A stretch of DNA of 64,000 bases from an uncultured Pseudomonadota bacterium (GCA_937898635.1 CALEJW010000044.1:1-64000); one strand, 5' to 3'. Shown: positions 25,912 to 35,225, counted from the first letter of the stretch. The notes: generated from the letters alone by a model not told the origin. A program made the numbers and translations.

Positions 25912-27138
25912 ATGCGCCGAATCCTCGACGGTATCCGCATCCTCGACCTGACCCGCGTGCTCGCGGGCCCCTGGGCCACCCAGCACCTCGCCGACCTGGG
26001 CGCGGAGGTGATCAAGATCGAGCGTCCCGGGCACGGCGACGACACGCGCAAGTGGGGCCCGCCCTTCCTGCGCGACCGCGAGGGGCGCGACACGGCCGAT
26101 GCCGCCTACTTCCTCGCGGCCAACCGCGGCAAGAAATCGGTCGCGCTGGACATCGCCTCGCCCGAGGGCCAGGCGCTCGCCCGGCGCCTCGCGGGGGCCT
26201 CCGACGTCGTGGTGGAGAATTTCAAGGTCGGGGACCTCGCGCGCCGCGGCCTCGACTACGCCTCGCTTCGCGAGGGCCACGAGGCGCTCGTCTACTGCTC
26301 GATCACCGGCTTCGGCCAGGACGGGCCCTACCGCGACCGCCCGGGCTACGACTTCATGATCCAGGGGCTCGGCGGGCTCATGAGCGTCACCGGCGAAAGG
26401 GACGACCTGCCGGGCGGCGGGCCGCAGAAGGTGGGCGTGGCCGTGGCGGACCTCTTCACCGGGATGTACGCCGCCAACGCCATCGTCGCCGCGCTCCTGC
26501 ACCGCGAGCGCACCGGCCAGGGACAGCATATCGACCTCGCGCTCCTCGACGTGCAGGTGGCCATGCTCGCCAACCTCGGATCGGCCTACCTCGCCTCGGG
26601 GCGGGTGCCGGGCCGCATGGGCAACGCCCACCAGGCGATCGTGCCCTACCAGGTGTTCCGGGCCGCGGACGCCTTCCTGATCGTCGCGGTGGGCAACGAC
26701 GGCCAGTTCGCCCGGTTCTGCGAGATCGCCGGCGTCCCCGAACTCGCGGCCGACCCGCGCTTCGCGAAGAACCCCGGGAGGGTGGCCCATCGGGAGGCCC
26801 TGGTCGCGCTCCTCGCGGAGCGGATCGCGACGCGCCCGGCGGCCGGCTGGCTCGCCGACCTCGAGGCCGGCGGCGTCCCCTGCGGCCCGATCAACGACCT
26901 CGCCCAGGTCTTCGCCGACCCGCAGGTGCGCCACCGGGGCATGGTCGCGAGCCTCGCGCATCCCCTGGCGGGCGAGGTCCGCACGGTCGCGAACCCGGTG
27001 CGCTTCTCGGCGACCCCGGCGAGGAGCGAGCTGCCGCCGCCGTTGCTGGGCGAGCACACGGCCGAGGTGCTCGGCAGCCTCTGCGGGATCACCGGCGAGG
27101 AACTCGGGTCGCTGCGAGCGCGCGGGGTCGCCGGTTGA
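25912..27138 (+). CDS. CaiB/BaiF-family (class III) CoA-transferase
   Basis: A 408-residue family III CoA-transferase. Recognisable parts are the N-terminal LDLTRVLAGPWATQHLADLG, then ADVVVENFKVG-like sequence, and DYMIQG-type sequence at YDFMIQGLGGLMSV. The putative catalytic Asp lies in VGVAVADLFTGMYAA. Family members move CoA between an acyl-CoA and a free acid such as formate, oxalate, carnitine or succinate; the substrate here cannot be read. The start at MRRILDG fits the usual N-terminus of the family. It is a single gene with no acyl-CoA partner next to it. Confidence 0.9.
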   Translation: MRRILDGIRILDLTRVLAGPWATQHLADLGAEVIKIERPGHGDDTRKWGPPFLRDREGRDTADAAYFLAANRGKKSVALDIASPEGQALARRLAGASDVVVENFKVGDLARRGLDYASLREGHEALVYCSITGFGQDGPYRDRPGYDFMIQGLGGLMSVTGERDDLPGGGPQKVGVAVADLFTGMYAANAIVAALLHRERTGQGQHIDLALLDVQVAMLANLGSAYLASGRVPGRMGNAHQAIVPYQVFRAADAFLIVAVGNDGQFARFCEIAGVPELAADPRFAKNPGRVAHREALVALLAERIATRPAAGWLADLEAGGVPCGPINDLAQVFADPQVRHRGMVASLAHPLAGEVRTVANPVRFSATPARSELPPPLLGEHTAEVLGSLCGITGEELGSLRARGVAG

Positions 27139-27212
27139 GCCTTCGCCGGTTACGTCCGTAGCCGGCTTGCCCCGCGCGGCGGCGCGCGGTTACAGCTGAA
27201 AAGCGCTCGTGC

Positions 27213-27241
27213 TTGACCGCGCACGCGCGCCTCACGATAGT
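27213..27241 (+). promoter_or_regulatory. candidate sigma70 promoter of the chemosensory cluster
   Basis: TTGACC (27213-27218), a 17-base spacer and GATAGT (27236-27241), placed 37 bases before the GTG of the secreted cache protein. It is the best -35/-10 pair in the intergenic region 27139-27278. Confidence 0.45.
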
Positions 27242-27278
27242 GCGTGCACCACAACCACGCACCCAAGGGGGGTTCACC

Positions 27279-27749
27279 GTGAAACGATTCCTCGCCGCCG
27301 CCTTTTCGGCCCTGCTGCTCGCCTTCAGCGCCACGGACGCCGCCGCCCAGGCCTCGTCCAAGGGCACCGCGGCCGAAGCCACCGCGATGGTGGACAAGGC
27401 CATCGCCTTCATCAAGAAGAACGGCCGCGAGAAGGCCTTCGCCGAGTTCAACAACCCGAAGGGCCAGTTCACGGACCGCGACCTCTACGTGGTCGTCTAC
27501 AGCATGACGGGCAAGGTGCTCTCCCACGGCGCGAACGCGAAGATGATCGGCCGCGACGTGATCGAGCTGCGCGACGTCGACGGGAAGTTCTTCGTGAAGG
27601 AGCGCGTGGAGATGATGTCCAAGGGCCCCAACGCCAAGGGCTGGCAGGACTACAAGTTCATGAACCCGGTCTCCCGGCAGATCGAGCCCAAGTCGATGTT
27701 CATCCAGCGCTTCGAGGACATGATCGTCGGCTGCGGCATCTACAAGTAG
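27279..27749 (+). CDS. secreted single-cache sensor protein
   Basis: A 156-residue protein from a GTG start with AAGGGGGG just upstream. Residues 1-23 are a signal peptide (KRFLAAAFSALLLAFSATDAAA). The rest resembles a single cache-type ligand domain: AEATAMVDKAIAFIKKNG, then a strand region YVVVYSMTGKVLSHGANAKMIGRD, and FVKERVEMM. It has no membrane anchor after the signal, so it would be a free periplasmic binding protein. It is followed 61 bases later by an MCP gene, so it may deliver a ligand signal to that receptor (inferred). Confidence 0.8.
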   Translation: MKRFLAAAFSALLLAFSATDAAAQASSKGTAAEATAMVDKAIAFIKKNGREKAFAEFNNPKGQFTDRDLYVVVYSMTGKVLSHGANAKMIGRDVIELRDVDGKFFVKERVEMMSKGPNAKGWQDYKFMNPVSRQIEPKSMFIQRFEDMIVGCGIYK

Positions 27750-27810
27750 CCGGCTGCGCAAACCCGCCACGGGGCGGCCCTTCGCGGCCGCCCGACCACT
27801 GGAGCGCCCC

Positions 27811-29511
27811 ATGTTCCTACGCAAGATGCGCATCGGCACCCGGCTCGCCGTCGGCTTCGGTTCCATCCTCGTGTTCCTGATGGCGGTCGTGGTCGCCGTG
27901 ACGTTCATGGGCAAGAGCAGCCGCGACGAGCTCATGGCCGTCCTCGGGGCGGCGAGCGCGAAGGAGGCGCTGGCCGCGGAGATGAAGGCCCTCGCGCTGG
28001 AGCAGTCCAGCGTCATGCGCAACATCGGCCTGCACAGCGACATCAAGCTCATGCAGCAGGACGAGGACCGGGCCCGGGCGCTGGGCAAGTCCTTCGACGA
28101 GGCGCTGCGCCGGATGCAGGTCCTCGCGGTGCAGCCCGACGAGCGCGCCATCCTCGACATGCTCGCGACGGTGGACGGGGCGCTCAACGCCCCGTTCCGC
28201 CAGGCGATCGGCCTGTCCACGAGCTTCCGCAACGAGGAGGCCGCCCAGGTCCTCATGGGCGAGGTCGACCCGCTCATCCGCACCTTCCTCGGGGAGCTGA
28301 ACAACCTGATCGAGATCCAGAAGAAGGCGAACCGCGCCGCCGTCGAGGAGGCCATCGCCTCCGGCGAGCGGCGGGCGGCGGTCGCCTACGCCATCGTCGC
28401 GGTCGTGCTGGTGCTCGCCGCCCTCATCGCCTGGGCCATCACCCGCAGCATCACCGTGCCGATGGGCGAGAGCGTCGGCGTGGCCCGGCGGGTGGCCGCC
28501 GGGGACCTCTCCGGGAGGGTGAAGGCGAGCGGCCGCGACGAGGCGGGCGAGCTCCTGCGCGCGCTCGCCGAGATGAACGACGGCCTGTCGCGGATGGTGC
28601 TGCAGATCCGCTCGGGCGCGGAGTCGATCGCGGTGGGCGCCCAGCAGGTGGCCGCCGGCAACCAGAGCCTGTCGAGCCGCACCGAGGAGCACGCGAGCTC
28701 GCTCGAGGAGACGGCCTCGACGCTCGAGGAGTTCACCACGACGGTCAAGCAGAACGCCGAGCACGCCAAGCAGGCCAGCGAGCTCGCCAGCTCCGCCTCG
28801 ACGACCGCGCAGCGCGGCGGCGAGGTGGTGAGCAAGGTCGTCACCACGATGCAGGAGGTGACCACCTCCTCCAAGCGCATCTCCGAGATCATCGGCGTGA
28901 TCGACGGGATCTCCTTCCAGACCAACATCCTCGCGCTCAACGCGGCCGTGGAAGCCGCGCGGGCGGGCGAGCAGGGGCGGGGCTTCGCCGTGGTCGCCTC
29001 CGAGGTGAGGAGCCTCGCGCAGCGCTCGGCGGCCTCCGCCAAGGAGATCCGCGGGCTCATCGAGACTTCCGTGGGCAAGGTGGAGGCCGGCGCGAAGCTG
29101 GTCGAGCAGGCGGGCAGGACGATGGACGAACTGGTCGCCTCCGTGCGGCGCGTGGCCGAGATCATGACCGAGATCGCCTCGGCGAGCCACGAGCAGAGCT
29201 CGGGCATCGAGCAGATCAACAAGGCCATCACGCAGATGGACACCGTCGTGCAGATGAACGCCTCCCTCGTCGAGGAGGCCACGGCCGCGGCCACCAGCAT
29301 GGCCAACCAGGCCGCGGGCCTCGCGCGCTCCGTGGCGCAGTTCCGGGTCGCGGACGAGGCCGCCGAAGCGCCGCCCGCCGTCCTCGCGGCCGGCCCCCGC
29401 GGGGCGACGCTCGCCGCACCGGCGGCCGCGGCGCCCGCCCGGGTCGCCCAGGGCGCGCGCAACGAACCCCTCCTCGCGGACGGTGACGGCGAGGAATGGA
29501 AAGAGTTCTGA
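27811..29511 (+). CDS. methyl-accepting chemotaxis protein
   Basis: A 566-residue transmembrane chemoreceptor. Helix 1 lies near residues 10-32. A periplasmic four-helix-bundle-like domain spans about 33-188, helix 2 about 191-212, then a HAMP region and a long coiled-coil signalling domain. The tip signature is EAARAGEQGRGFAVVASEVRSLAQR. The C-terminus reads EEWKEF, fitting the xWxxF pentapeptide that tethers CheR/CheB. The ligand is unknown, but the preceding secreted cache protein is a natural candidate partner. Confidence 0.95.
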   Translation: MFLRKMRIGTRLAVGFGSILVFLMAVVVAVTFMGKSSRDELMAVLGAASAKEALAAEMKALALEQSSVMRNIGLHSDIKLMQQDEDRARALGKSFDEALRRMQVLAVQPDERAILDMLATVDGALNAPFRQAIGLSTSFRNEEAAQVLMGEVDPLIRTFLGELNNLIEIQKKANRAAVEEAIASGERRAAVAYAIVAVVLVLAALIAWAITRSITVPMGESVGVARRVAAGDLSGRVKASGRDEAGELLRALAEMNDGLSRMVLQIRSGAESIAVGAQQVAAGNQSLSSRTEEHASSLEETASTLEEFTTTVKQNAEHAKQASELASSASTTAQRGGEVVSKVVTTMQEVTTSSKRISEIIGVIDGISFQTNILALNAAVEAARAGEQGRGFAVVASEVRSLAQRSAASAKEIRGLIETSVGKVEAGAKLVEQAGRTMDELVASVRRVAEIMTEIASASHEQSSGIEQINKAITQMDTVVQMNASLVEEATAAATSMANQAAGLARSVAQFRVADEAAEAPPAVLAAGPRGATLAAPAAAAPARVAQGARNEPLLADGDGEEWKEF

Positions 29512-29581
29512 GGCCGGGGCCGCGCACGCCCGCCGATCGGCTCCCGCCAGGCACGCAGGACCCCCAAGAAGGAGAACCCCG

Positions 29582-30418
29582 ATGACGATGATCGCCATGA
29601 CCCGCGAAATGGGTTCGCTCGGCAGGGACGTGGCCACGCGCCTCGCCGAGCGCATGAACCGCAAGGTGGTCTACCACGAGATCATCGACCAGATGGCCAG
29701 CAAGGCGCGCGTACGGAAGAGCCACGTGGTGCGCTTCCTCGAGGGCGGCGCGAGCCTCCTGGAGAGGCTCACCGCCGAGAAGACGAGCGTGTCCATCTTC
29801 ACCGCGGACGAGACCTTCCGCTTCGTGCGCGACGGCTCCGTGGGCGTGCTCCGCGGCTGGGGCGCCACGCACCTGCTGCGCAGCGTCCCGCACGTGGTGC
29901 GGGTGCGCGTGTGCGCGCCGCTCGCGCTGCGGATCGAGCGGATGATGAGCCGCCTGGGCACCGACGACCGCGCCTCGGTCGAGAACGAGATCCTCATGAA
30001 CGAGGAGGCGCACACGGCGATCGCCCGGCGCCACTTCGGCATCGACTGGCGCGACCCCGAGCACTACGACGTGGTGCTCTCGACCGAGCGCCTGAGCGTG
30101 GACGAGTGCGTCGCCGAGGTCGAGAACCTCATGCGCATGGAACGGTTCCGGGAAACGCCTGAATCGCTCCAGTCCGCCGAGAACCTCTCGCTCGAGTGGA
30201 GCGTGCGCGCGGCCCTCAAGCGCGACGCGCGCACCGCGGGCGTGGCGATCGGCGTCGAGTGCCGGGAGGGCCGGGCGCGCCTCTACGGGATCGTGGACCG
30301 GCAGGCCGAGGCCGACGCCGTCGCCGAGGTGGCCGCGGGCGTCGAGGGCGTGCGCGAGGTCGCCTCGGAGCTGAAGAGCGCCCAGTCGGCGGCCTCGCGG
30401 TCGCGGCGGCAGTCTTGA
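29582..30418 (+). CDS. cytidylate-kinase-like / BON-domain protein
   Basis: A 278-residue protein. Residues 1-190 match the cytidylate kinase-like family: an N-terminal MIAMTREMGSLGRDVATRL nucleotide-binding start, then VVYHEIIDQMA, RGWGATHLL and the basic stretch RIERMMSRL. Residues about 205-270 look like a BON domain (VRAALKRDARTAGVAIGVECREGRARLYGIV, written here in pieces: VRAALKRDAR and GRARLYGIVDRQ). BON domains bind membranes or lipids. The real substrate is unknown. It sits between an MCP gene and an FHA gene in the chemosensory cluster, which hints at signalling. The ATG used follows AAGGAG. Confidence 0.7.
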   Translation: MTMIAMTREMGSLGRDVATRLAERMNRKVVYHEIIDQMASKARVRKSHVVRFLEGGASLLERLTAEKTSVSIFTADETFRFVRDGSVGVLRGWGATHLLRSVPHVVRVRVCAPLALRIERMMSRLGTDDRASVENEILMNEEAHTAIARRHFGIDWRDPEHYDVVLSTERLSVDECVAEVENLMRMERFRETPESLQSAENLSLEWSVRAALKRDARTAGVAIGVECREGRARLYGIVDRQAEADAVAEVAAGVEGVREVASELKSAQSAASRSRRQS

Positions 30419-30496
30419 ACGCCGAGGCGGGAGCGCCGGGGCAAGATAGAATGCGCGCTCCAGCAACCGGCCCGGACAGAAGGCGGCATTCGAACC

Positions 30497-31285
30497 ATGG
30501 CAACGCGAGTGGTGGTGAGCTTCGAGGGCGCGATCGTCGCCGAGGTGGAGCTCACCCGTCCCGTCACGGTGATCGGCCGTCACCCGGACTGCGAGATCGT
30601 CCTGGAGCATCCCGCGGTCTCGCTGCGCCACGCGCTCCTGCGCGTGGTGGACCGGACGGTCTACCTGGAGGACCTCGCGAGCACCAACGGCACGCTCGTG
30701 AACGGGATCCCCGCCTCCCACCAGGTGCTGCACCACCTGGATCTCGTCCAGGCGGGCATGCACAAGCTGCACTTCTTCGACGACGCCCTCCTCGCGGGCG
30801 GGGTGAACGACCTGGAAAGCACGGTCCTGAACGAGTACGAGCACACGATGCTCGCCTCGGCGGCGGCTCCCGCCCCGGCGGCTCCCGCCCCGGCGCCGGC
30901 GCCGCCGGCGGCGGCCGACCTTTCCCGCACGATGGCGATCCCGCGCCCCGAGGGGCTCGCCGCCCCGTCGCCAGGCCCGGGCGCCTCGCCGCGGGTGGAT
31001 CTCGCATTGCGCTTCCCGGGTCCCGGCGGCGCGCAGGAATACCTCCGGCTCGACCGGGCCAATACGCTGGTCGGGATCGCCGGAGGCGACGCAGCCCTGG
31101 TGGTGAAGCGCGGCACCGGGCTCTTCCTCGCCCCCCTGGCGGGGCACGGCCGCATGCGGCTCAACGGCGAGCCGGTGGGGCCGGGCACGCGGGCGATCCG
31201 CGAGGGCGACCGGATAGAGGTGGGCGGGACGAGCTACGAACTGGTCGTGGCCGGCGCCCTGCCTCCCGAACAGGCGCAGGCATGA
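30497..31285 (+). CDS. FHA-domain signalling protein
   Basis: A 262-residue cytoplasmic protein. Residues about 20-90 are a canonical FHA domain: VIGRHPDCEIVL (Arg28), VSLRHALLR (Ser42/His45), STNGT (62-66) and NG (69-70), the residues that read phosphothreonine. An Ala/Pro linker (about 118-170) leads to a second, degenerate FHA-like region (about 175-255, with RLNGEPVGPG and GDRIEVGGTSYELV). It is likely to bind targets of a Ser/Thr kinase; a kinase gene lies about 6 kb downstream in the same cluster. A TAGAAT -10-like box is at 30447-30452. Confidence 0.9.
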   Translation: MATRVVVSFEGAIVAEVELTRPVTVIGRHPDCEIVLEHPAVSLRHALLRVVDRTVYLEDLASTNGTLVNGIPASHQVLHHLDLVQAGMHKLHFFDDALLAGGVNDLESTVLNEYEHTMLASAAAPAPAAPAPAPAPPAAADLSRTMAIPRPEGLAAPSPGPGASPRVDLALRFPGPGGAQEYLRLDRANTLVGIAGGDAALVVKRGTGLFLAPLAGHGRMRLNGEPVGPGTRAIREGDRIEVGGTSYELVVAGALPPEQAQA

Positions 31286-31295
31286 GGAGACGGGC

Positions 31296-31838
31296 ATGAA
31301 CGACGGCGAGGCCTTCGCGAAGGACGCGCGGGAGGCGAAGGAAGCGGCGCGGGCGGCGGACCTCCTGGTGACGGTCGCCACCTCGCTCAACGAGCGCCTC
31401 GGCGTGACGGCGCTGGAACTCGAGAGGAGCCAGGACCTCCTCCGGGAGGCCTCCGAGGAGCTCCTCACGGCTTTCCGGGGCGCGGCCGACCGGATCGTGG
31501 ACGCGCAGCGCGTGGCCGCCAGCGGCAGCGAGGGCGGGGCGGACTACGGGGTCGTCCTGGAGCACCTCTACCGGGCCGTGCACCACCTGCAGTCCCACGA
31601 CCTCGTGAACCAGCTGATCGACGCGCAGAAGCTGCGGGTGGACAAGATGCGCGAGAAGCTGAGCGAGGCCCTGTCGCTCGCGGTGCCGCCGGTGGCCGCC
31701 CCGGGCCACGCCGAGGAATGGATCGGCCGCTCCCGGGCGATGCTCGACTGCATCGTCGCGGGCATCGCGCAGATCGACGCCGAGGCGAAGGCGCCCCGGG
31801 GCGGCTCGCTCGGCGCCGGCAGCGTGGACCTCTTCTGA
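31296..31838 (+). CDS. helical CheZ-like / chemotaxis-associated protein
   Basis: A 180-residue, almost wholly helical protein. The central stretch AVHHLQSHDLVNQLIDAQKLR looks like the active-site helix region of CheZ-type phosphatases (where FQDxxxQ is typical); here it reads SHDLVNQ. The C-terminus ends GAGSVDLF, a short acidic/hydrophobic tail of the kind that docks on CheY. It lies ten bases after the FHA gene and 50 bases before cheY. A role as CheY phosphatase or CheY partner is inferred. No close family is recognised with certainty. Confidence 0.55.
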   Translation: MNDGEAFAKDAREAKEAARAADLLVTVATSLNERLGVTALELERSQDLLREASEELLTAFRGAADRIVDAQRVAASGSEGGADYGVVLEHLYRAVHHLQSHDLVNQLIDAQKLRVDKMREKLSEALSLAVPPVAAPGHAEEWIGRSRAMLDCIVAGIAQIDAEAKAPRGGSLGAGSVDLF

Positions 31839-31888
31839 GCCTGCCGCACCCGGCAGCCCGACGAAACGAATCCGAGGTGGCCCCAGAC

Positions 31889-32251
31889 ATGAAGACAGTG
31901 CTCGCAGTTGACGACTCCGCCACGATGCGCGAGATGGTCGCCTTCGTCCTCGAAAGCGCCGGCTACCGGGTGATCGAGGCCGAGGACGGCGCCAAGGGCC
32001 TGGAGCGGGCGCGGGCGACCCCGGTCGACCTCGTGATCACCGACCAGAACATGCCCAACATGGACGGCCTCACGCTGGTGCGCTCGCTGCGCGAGCTGCG
32101 CGAGTACAAGGCGGTGCCGATCCTGCTCCTCACCACGGAGTCCTCGGACGGCATGAAGTCCCAGGGCCGCGCCGCGGGGGCCACGGGGTGGCTGGTGAAG
32201 CCCTTCGACCCGGCGACCCTCCTGGAGATCGTCCGCAAGGTCCTTCGCTAG
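31889..32251 (+). CDS. cheY: chemotaxis response regulator CheY
   Basis: A 120-residue single receiver domain. Acidic pocket AVDDSATMREMV, phospho-acceptor Asp in VITDQNMPNMDG, the switch Thr in LLTTESS and the conserved Lys in VKPFD are all present. No output domain is attached. It lies 14 bases before cheA, which would phosphorylate it. Confidence 0.96.
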   Translation: MKTVLAVDDSATMREMVAFVLESAGYRVIEAEDGAKGLERARATPVDLVITDQNMPNMDGLTLVRSLRELREYKAVPILLLTTESSDGMKSQGRAAGATGWLVKPFDPATLLEIVRKVLR

Positions 32252-32265
32252 GGCACGGCGCCCCC

Positions 32266-34335
32266 ATGGCCATCGATCTCAACCGCTTCATCGGCACCTT
32301 CTTCGACGAGGCCCAGGAGCACCTGGAGTCGATCGAGGAGCGCGCCATGGCCCTGGGCGCGAACCGCCGCGACCCCGAGATCCTCAACGCGATCTTCCGC
32401 GCCGCCCACTCGATCAAGGGCGGAAGCGGCACCTTCGGCTTCGCCCAGCTGAGCGAGGCGACGCACGAGATGGAGACGCTCTTCGACGCGCTGCGGCGCG
32501 GCCAGGGGCACGCCGACGACGCGACCATCCGGCTGCTGCTGGACGCCTGCGACGCGTTCCGGGACCACCTCGGGCGCCTTCGCGAGGGCGACCGCGGCGC
32601 CGATCCCGCCATGGAGGCGGTGCGCGCGCGCCTGGCCGGCTTCCGCTCCGGGAAGGCCGCGCCCGCCGCCGTCGCGGCTGCCGCGGCCGTGACGCTCCCG
32701 GGGATGCGCACGGTCGTCGCGCGGGCCGCGCCGGGATCCGGCGACACCGGCTCGACGCAGGCGCTGAAGGACGCGCTCGCCGCCTTCGGCGACATCCTCG
32801 CCGAGGCCGACCAGGCCGGCGAGATCCGGGTGGCCACGGCCCAGTCCCTCGAGGAGCTCGCCGACGCGCTCGCCTTCGCCCTCCCGCCCGGCAGCTTCGA
32901 GCTCGCCGAGGCCCGGGCGCCGGGCGAGGGCGAACGCTACGGGCTCTTCGCCGAGGCGCCGCCGGAGGAGAAATACGGTCTCTTCGAGCCGGCGCCGCCG
33001 GCGGCCGCGGAGAAGTACGGGCTCTTCGAGGACGCGCCGGGCGCGCCCGGCGGCGACACCACGCCACCGGCCGCCGCAGCGCCTTCACCCGTGCCGCCGC
33101 AAGCGCCCGCGCCGGAGGCCGCCGCCGCGGGGGAGGGCGCCCGCGCCCGCGCCGAGCAGTCCTCCATCCGCGTGAGCGTGGAGAAGATCGACCGGATCGT
33201 GAACCTCGTGGGCGAGCTCGTGGTCGCCCAGGCCATGCTCCAGCAGGCCGCGGCCAAGGCCACCGAGGAGGACGAGCAGCTCGCCCACAGCCTCGCCACG
33301 CTCGACCGCAACACCCGCGACCTGCAGCAGGCGGTGATGTCGATCCGCATGATGCCGGTGGAATTCGTCTTCAGCCGCTTCCCGCGCCTGGTGTACGACC
33401 TGTCCACGCAGCTCGGCAAGAAGGTGGAGCTGCGCACGCTCGGCCACGAGACGGAGCTCGACAAGGAGATGATCGAGCTCCTCGTGGACCCGCTCACGCA
33501 CGTGGTGAGGAACGCGATCGACCACGGCATCGAGAAGCCCGCGCAGCGCCGCGCCGCCGGCAAGCCGGAGTCGGGGACGGTCTCGATGCGCGCGACCCAC
33601 CGCGGCGGCAGCGTGGTGATCGAGGTCGCCGACGACGGCTGCGGGCTCGACCGCGAGAGGATCCTCGCCAAGGCCCGGGAGCTCGGCATGGCCGCGAGCG
33701 ACGCGATGAGCGACGCGGAAGCCTGGGCGCTCATCTTCGAGGCGGGGTTCACGACGGCCGCGGAAGTCACGCAGCTCTCGGGTCGCGGGGTGGGGATGGA
33801 CGTCGTGCGGCGCAACATCGGCGCGCTCGGCGGCAGCGTCGCCGTGAACTCCGTGCGCGGGGAGGGCACGACGATCACGATCCAGCTCCCGCTCACCCTC
33901 GCCGTCCTCGACGGGATGATCGTGAGCGTGGGCGAGGAGCAGTACATCATCCCGCTGGAATTCGTGGCCGAGGCGTTCAAGCCCGACAACGCGGACGTGA
34001 AGATGGTGGTGAACCAGGCCTCGCTCGTCGCGGTGCGGGGCGAGCACCTGCCGATCGTGCGCCTGGAGGACGTGGTGGAGCTCCCCGAGACCGACTTCCC
34101 GCGCCCGGAGCCCCTGTGCCTGGTGGTCGAGATCGACGGCCGGCGCGCGGCCCTCCTCGTGGACGCGCTCGTGGGGCAGCAGCAGCTCGTGGTGAAGTCG
34201 CTCGACACCAACCTGCACTCGGTGCGCGGCATCGCCGGCGCCACCATCCTCGGCGACGGGCGCGTGGCGCTCATCCTCGACGTGGGCGCGATCATCCGCA
34301 CGGGCGCCTCGCGCGGGGCCCGGAGCCCCGGATGA
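32266..34335 (+). CDS. cheA: chemotaxis histidine kinase CheA
   Basis: A 689-residue CheA. The Hpt domain has His48 in RAAHSIKGGSG. The dimerisation domain begins at about 302 (SIRVSVEKIDRIVNLVGEL). The ATP-binding domain carries VRNAIDHGIEKP, DDGCGLDRERI and GRGVGMDVVRRNI. A CheW-like domain forms the C-terminus. The linker where a P2 domain often sits holds three copies of YGLF (residues 225-228, 237-240, 251-254) in acidic, Pro-rich surroundings. A second short Hpt-like or helical segment lies near 165-205. It couples MCP state to CheY and CheB phosphorylation. Confidence 0.96.
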   Translation: MAIDLNRFIGTFFDEAQEHLESIEERAMALGANRRDPEILNAIFRAAHSIKGGSGTFGFAQLSEATHEMETLFDALRRGQGHADDATIRLLLDACDAFRDHLGRLREGDRGADPAMEAVRARLAGFRSGKAAPAAVAAAAAVTLPGMRTVVARAAPGSGDTGSTQALKDALAAFGDILAEADQAGEIRVATAQSLEELADALAFALPPGSFELAEARAPGEGERYGLFAEAPPEEKYGLFEPAPPAAAEKYGLFEDAPGAPGGDTTPPAAAAPSPVPPQAPAPEAAAAGEGARARAEQSSIRVSVEKIDRIVNLVGELVVAQAMLQQAAAKATEEDEQLAHSLATLDRNTRDLQQAVMSIRMMPVEFVFSRFPRLVYDLSTQLGKKVELRTLGHETELDKEMIELLVDPLTHVVRNAIDHGIEKPAQRRAAGKPESGTVSMRATHRGGSVVIEVADDGCGLDRERILAKARELGMAASDAMSDAEAWALIFEAGFTTAAEVTQLSGRGVGMDVVRRNIGALGGSVAVNSVRGEGTTITIQLPLTLAVLDGMIVSVGEEQYIIPLEFVAEAFKPDNADVKMVVNQASLVAVRGEHLPIVRLEDVVELPETDFPRPEPLCLVVEIDGRRAALLVDALVGQQQLVVKSLDTNLHSVRGIAGATILGDGRVALILDVGAIIRTGASRGARSPG

Positions 34336-35225
34336 GCGAGGCGGCCATGGCCCTCCCGGAAGTCCCCGCCCCGCCGCCGGCCGCCGACGGCGCCCGGCGC
34401 GAGTTCGCGTTCAGCGCGGAGCATTTCCGGCTGATCAGCCAGCGCGTGTACGCCTTCTCGGGGATCCGCCTCCCGGAGGCCAAGCGCGAGATGGTCTACG
34501 CGCGCCTCGCCCGGCGCCTGCGCTCGCTCGGCATCGGCTCCTTCGACGACTACCTGCGCTTCCTCGAGCTCGAGCCCGCGGAGTGGGAGCACTGCACCAA
34601 CGCGCTCACCACCAACGTCACGTCCTTCTATCGCGAGGCGCACCACTTCGAGATCCTCGCCGCCCATGCCGCCGCGGGCGCCGGCGCGCAGCCCTACCGC
34701 GTGTGGAGCGCCGGATGCTCCACGGGCGAGGAGCCCTACACCATCGCGATGTGCCTGCACGAGACGCTCGCGGGCGCGCCCTTCGAGGTGCTCGCGACCG
34801 ACCTCGACACGCAGGTGCTCGCGAGCGCGCGGCAGGGCGTGTACCCCGTCCAGTCGGTGCTGCGCCTGTCCGCCGAGCGCCAGCGCCGCTTCTTCCTGCG
34901 CGGGACCGGGCGCCAGGAAGGCAAGGCCCGGGTTCGCCGCGAGATCGCCGGGCGCGTGGAGTTCCTGCGCGTGAACCTCATGGACGAGGAATGGCCCGTC
35001 GTCCCGGGGCTGGACGCGATATTCTGCCGCAACGTCATGATCTACTTCGACAAGCCCACGCAGCGCCGGCTCATCGACCGCTTCGCCCGCCTCCTCAAGC
35101 CCGACGGGCTCTTCTTCGCGGGGCACGCGGAGAGCCTGCTCGACTCGGGGCGGGTGTTCCGCCTGCGGGGACAGACGGTGTACGAACTGGCCGCCCGCCG
35201 GGCGGCCCCGGGGGGGACGCCGTGA
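34332..35225 (+). CDS. cheR: chemoreceptor methyltransferase CheR
   Basis: A 297-residue SAM-dependent glutamate O-methyltransferase. The N-terminal helical domain (about 25-105) recognises receptor helices. The SAM site is VWSAGCSTGEEPYTIA, followed by ATDLDTQVL and the CRNVMIYFDKP segment. Both MCPs in the cluster end in a W-x-x-F-type tail that CheR could bind. The ATG overlaps the cheA stop by four bases. Confidence 0.96.
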   Translation: MSEAAMALPEVPAPPPAADGARREFAFSAEHFRLISQRVYAFSGIRLPEAKREMVYARLARRLRSLGIGSFDDYLRFLELEPAEWEHCTNALTTNVTSFYREAHHFEILAAHAAAGAGAQPYRVWSAGCSTGEEPYTIAMCLHETLAGAPFEVLATDLDTQVLASARQGVYPVQSVLRLSAERQRRFFLRGTGRQEGKARVRREIAGRVEFLRVNLMDEEWPVVPGLDAIFCRNVMIYFDKPTQRRLIDRFARLLKPDGLFFAGHAESLLDSGRVFRLRGQTVYELAARRAAPGGTP

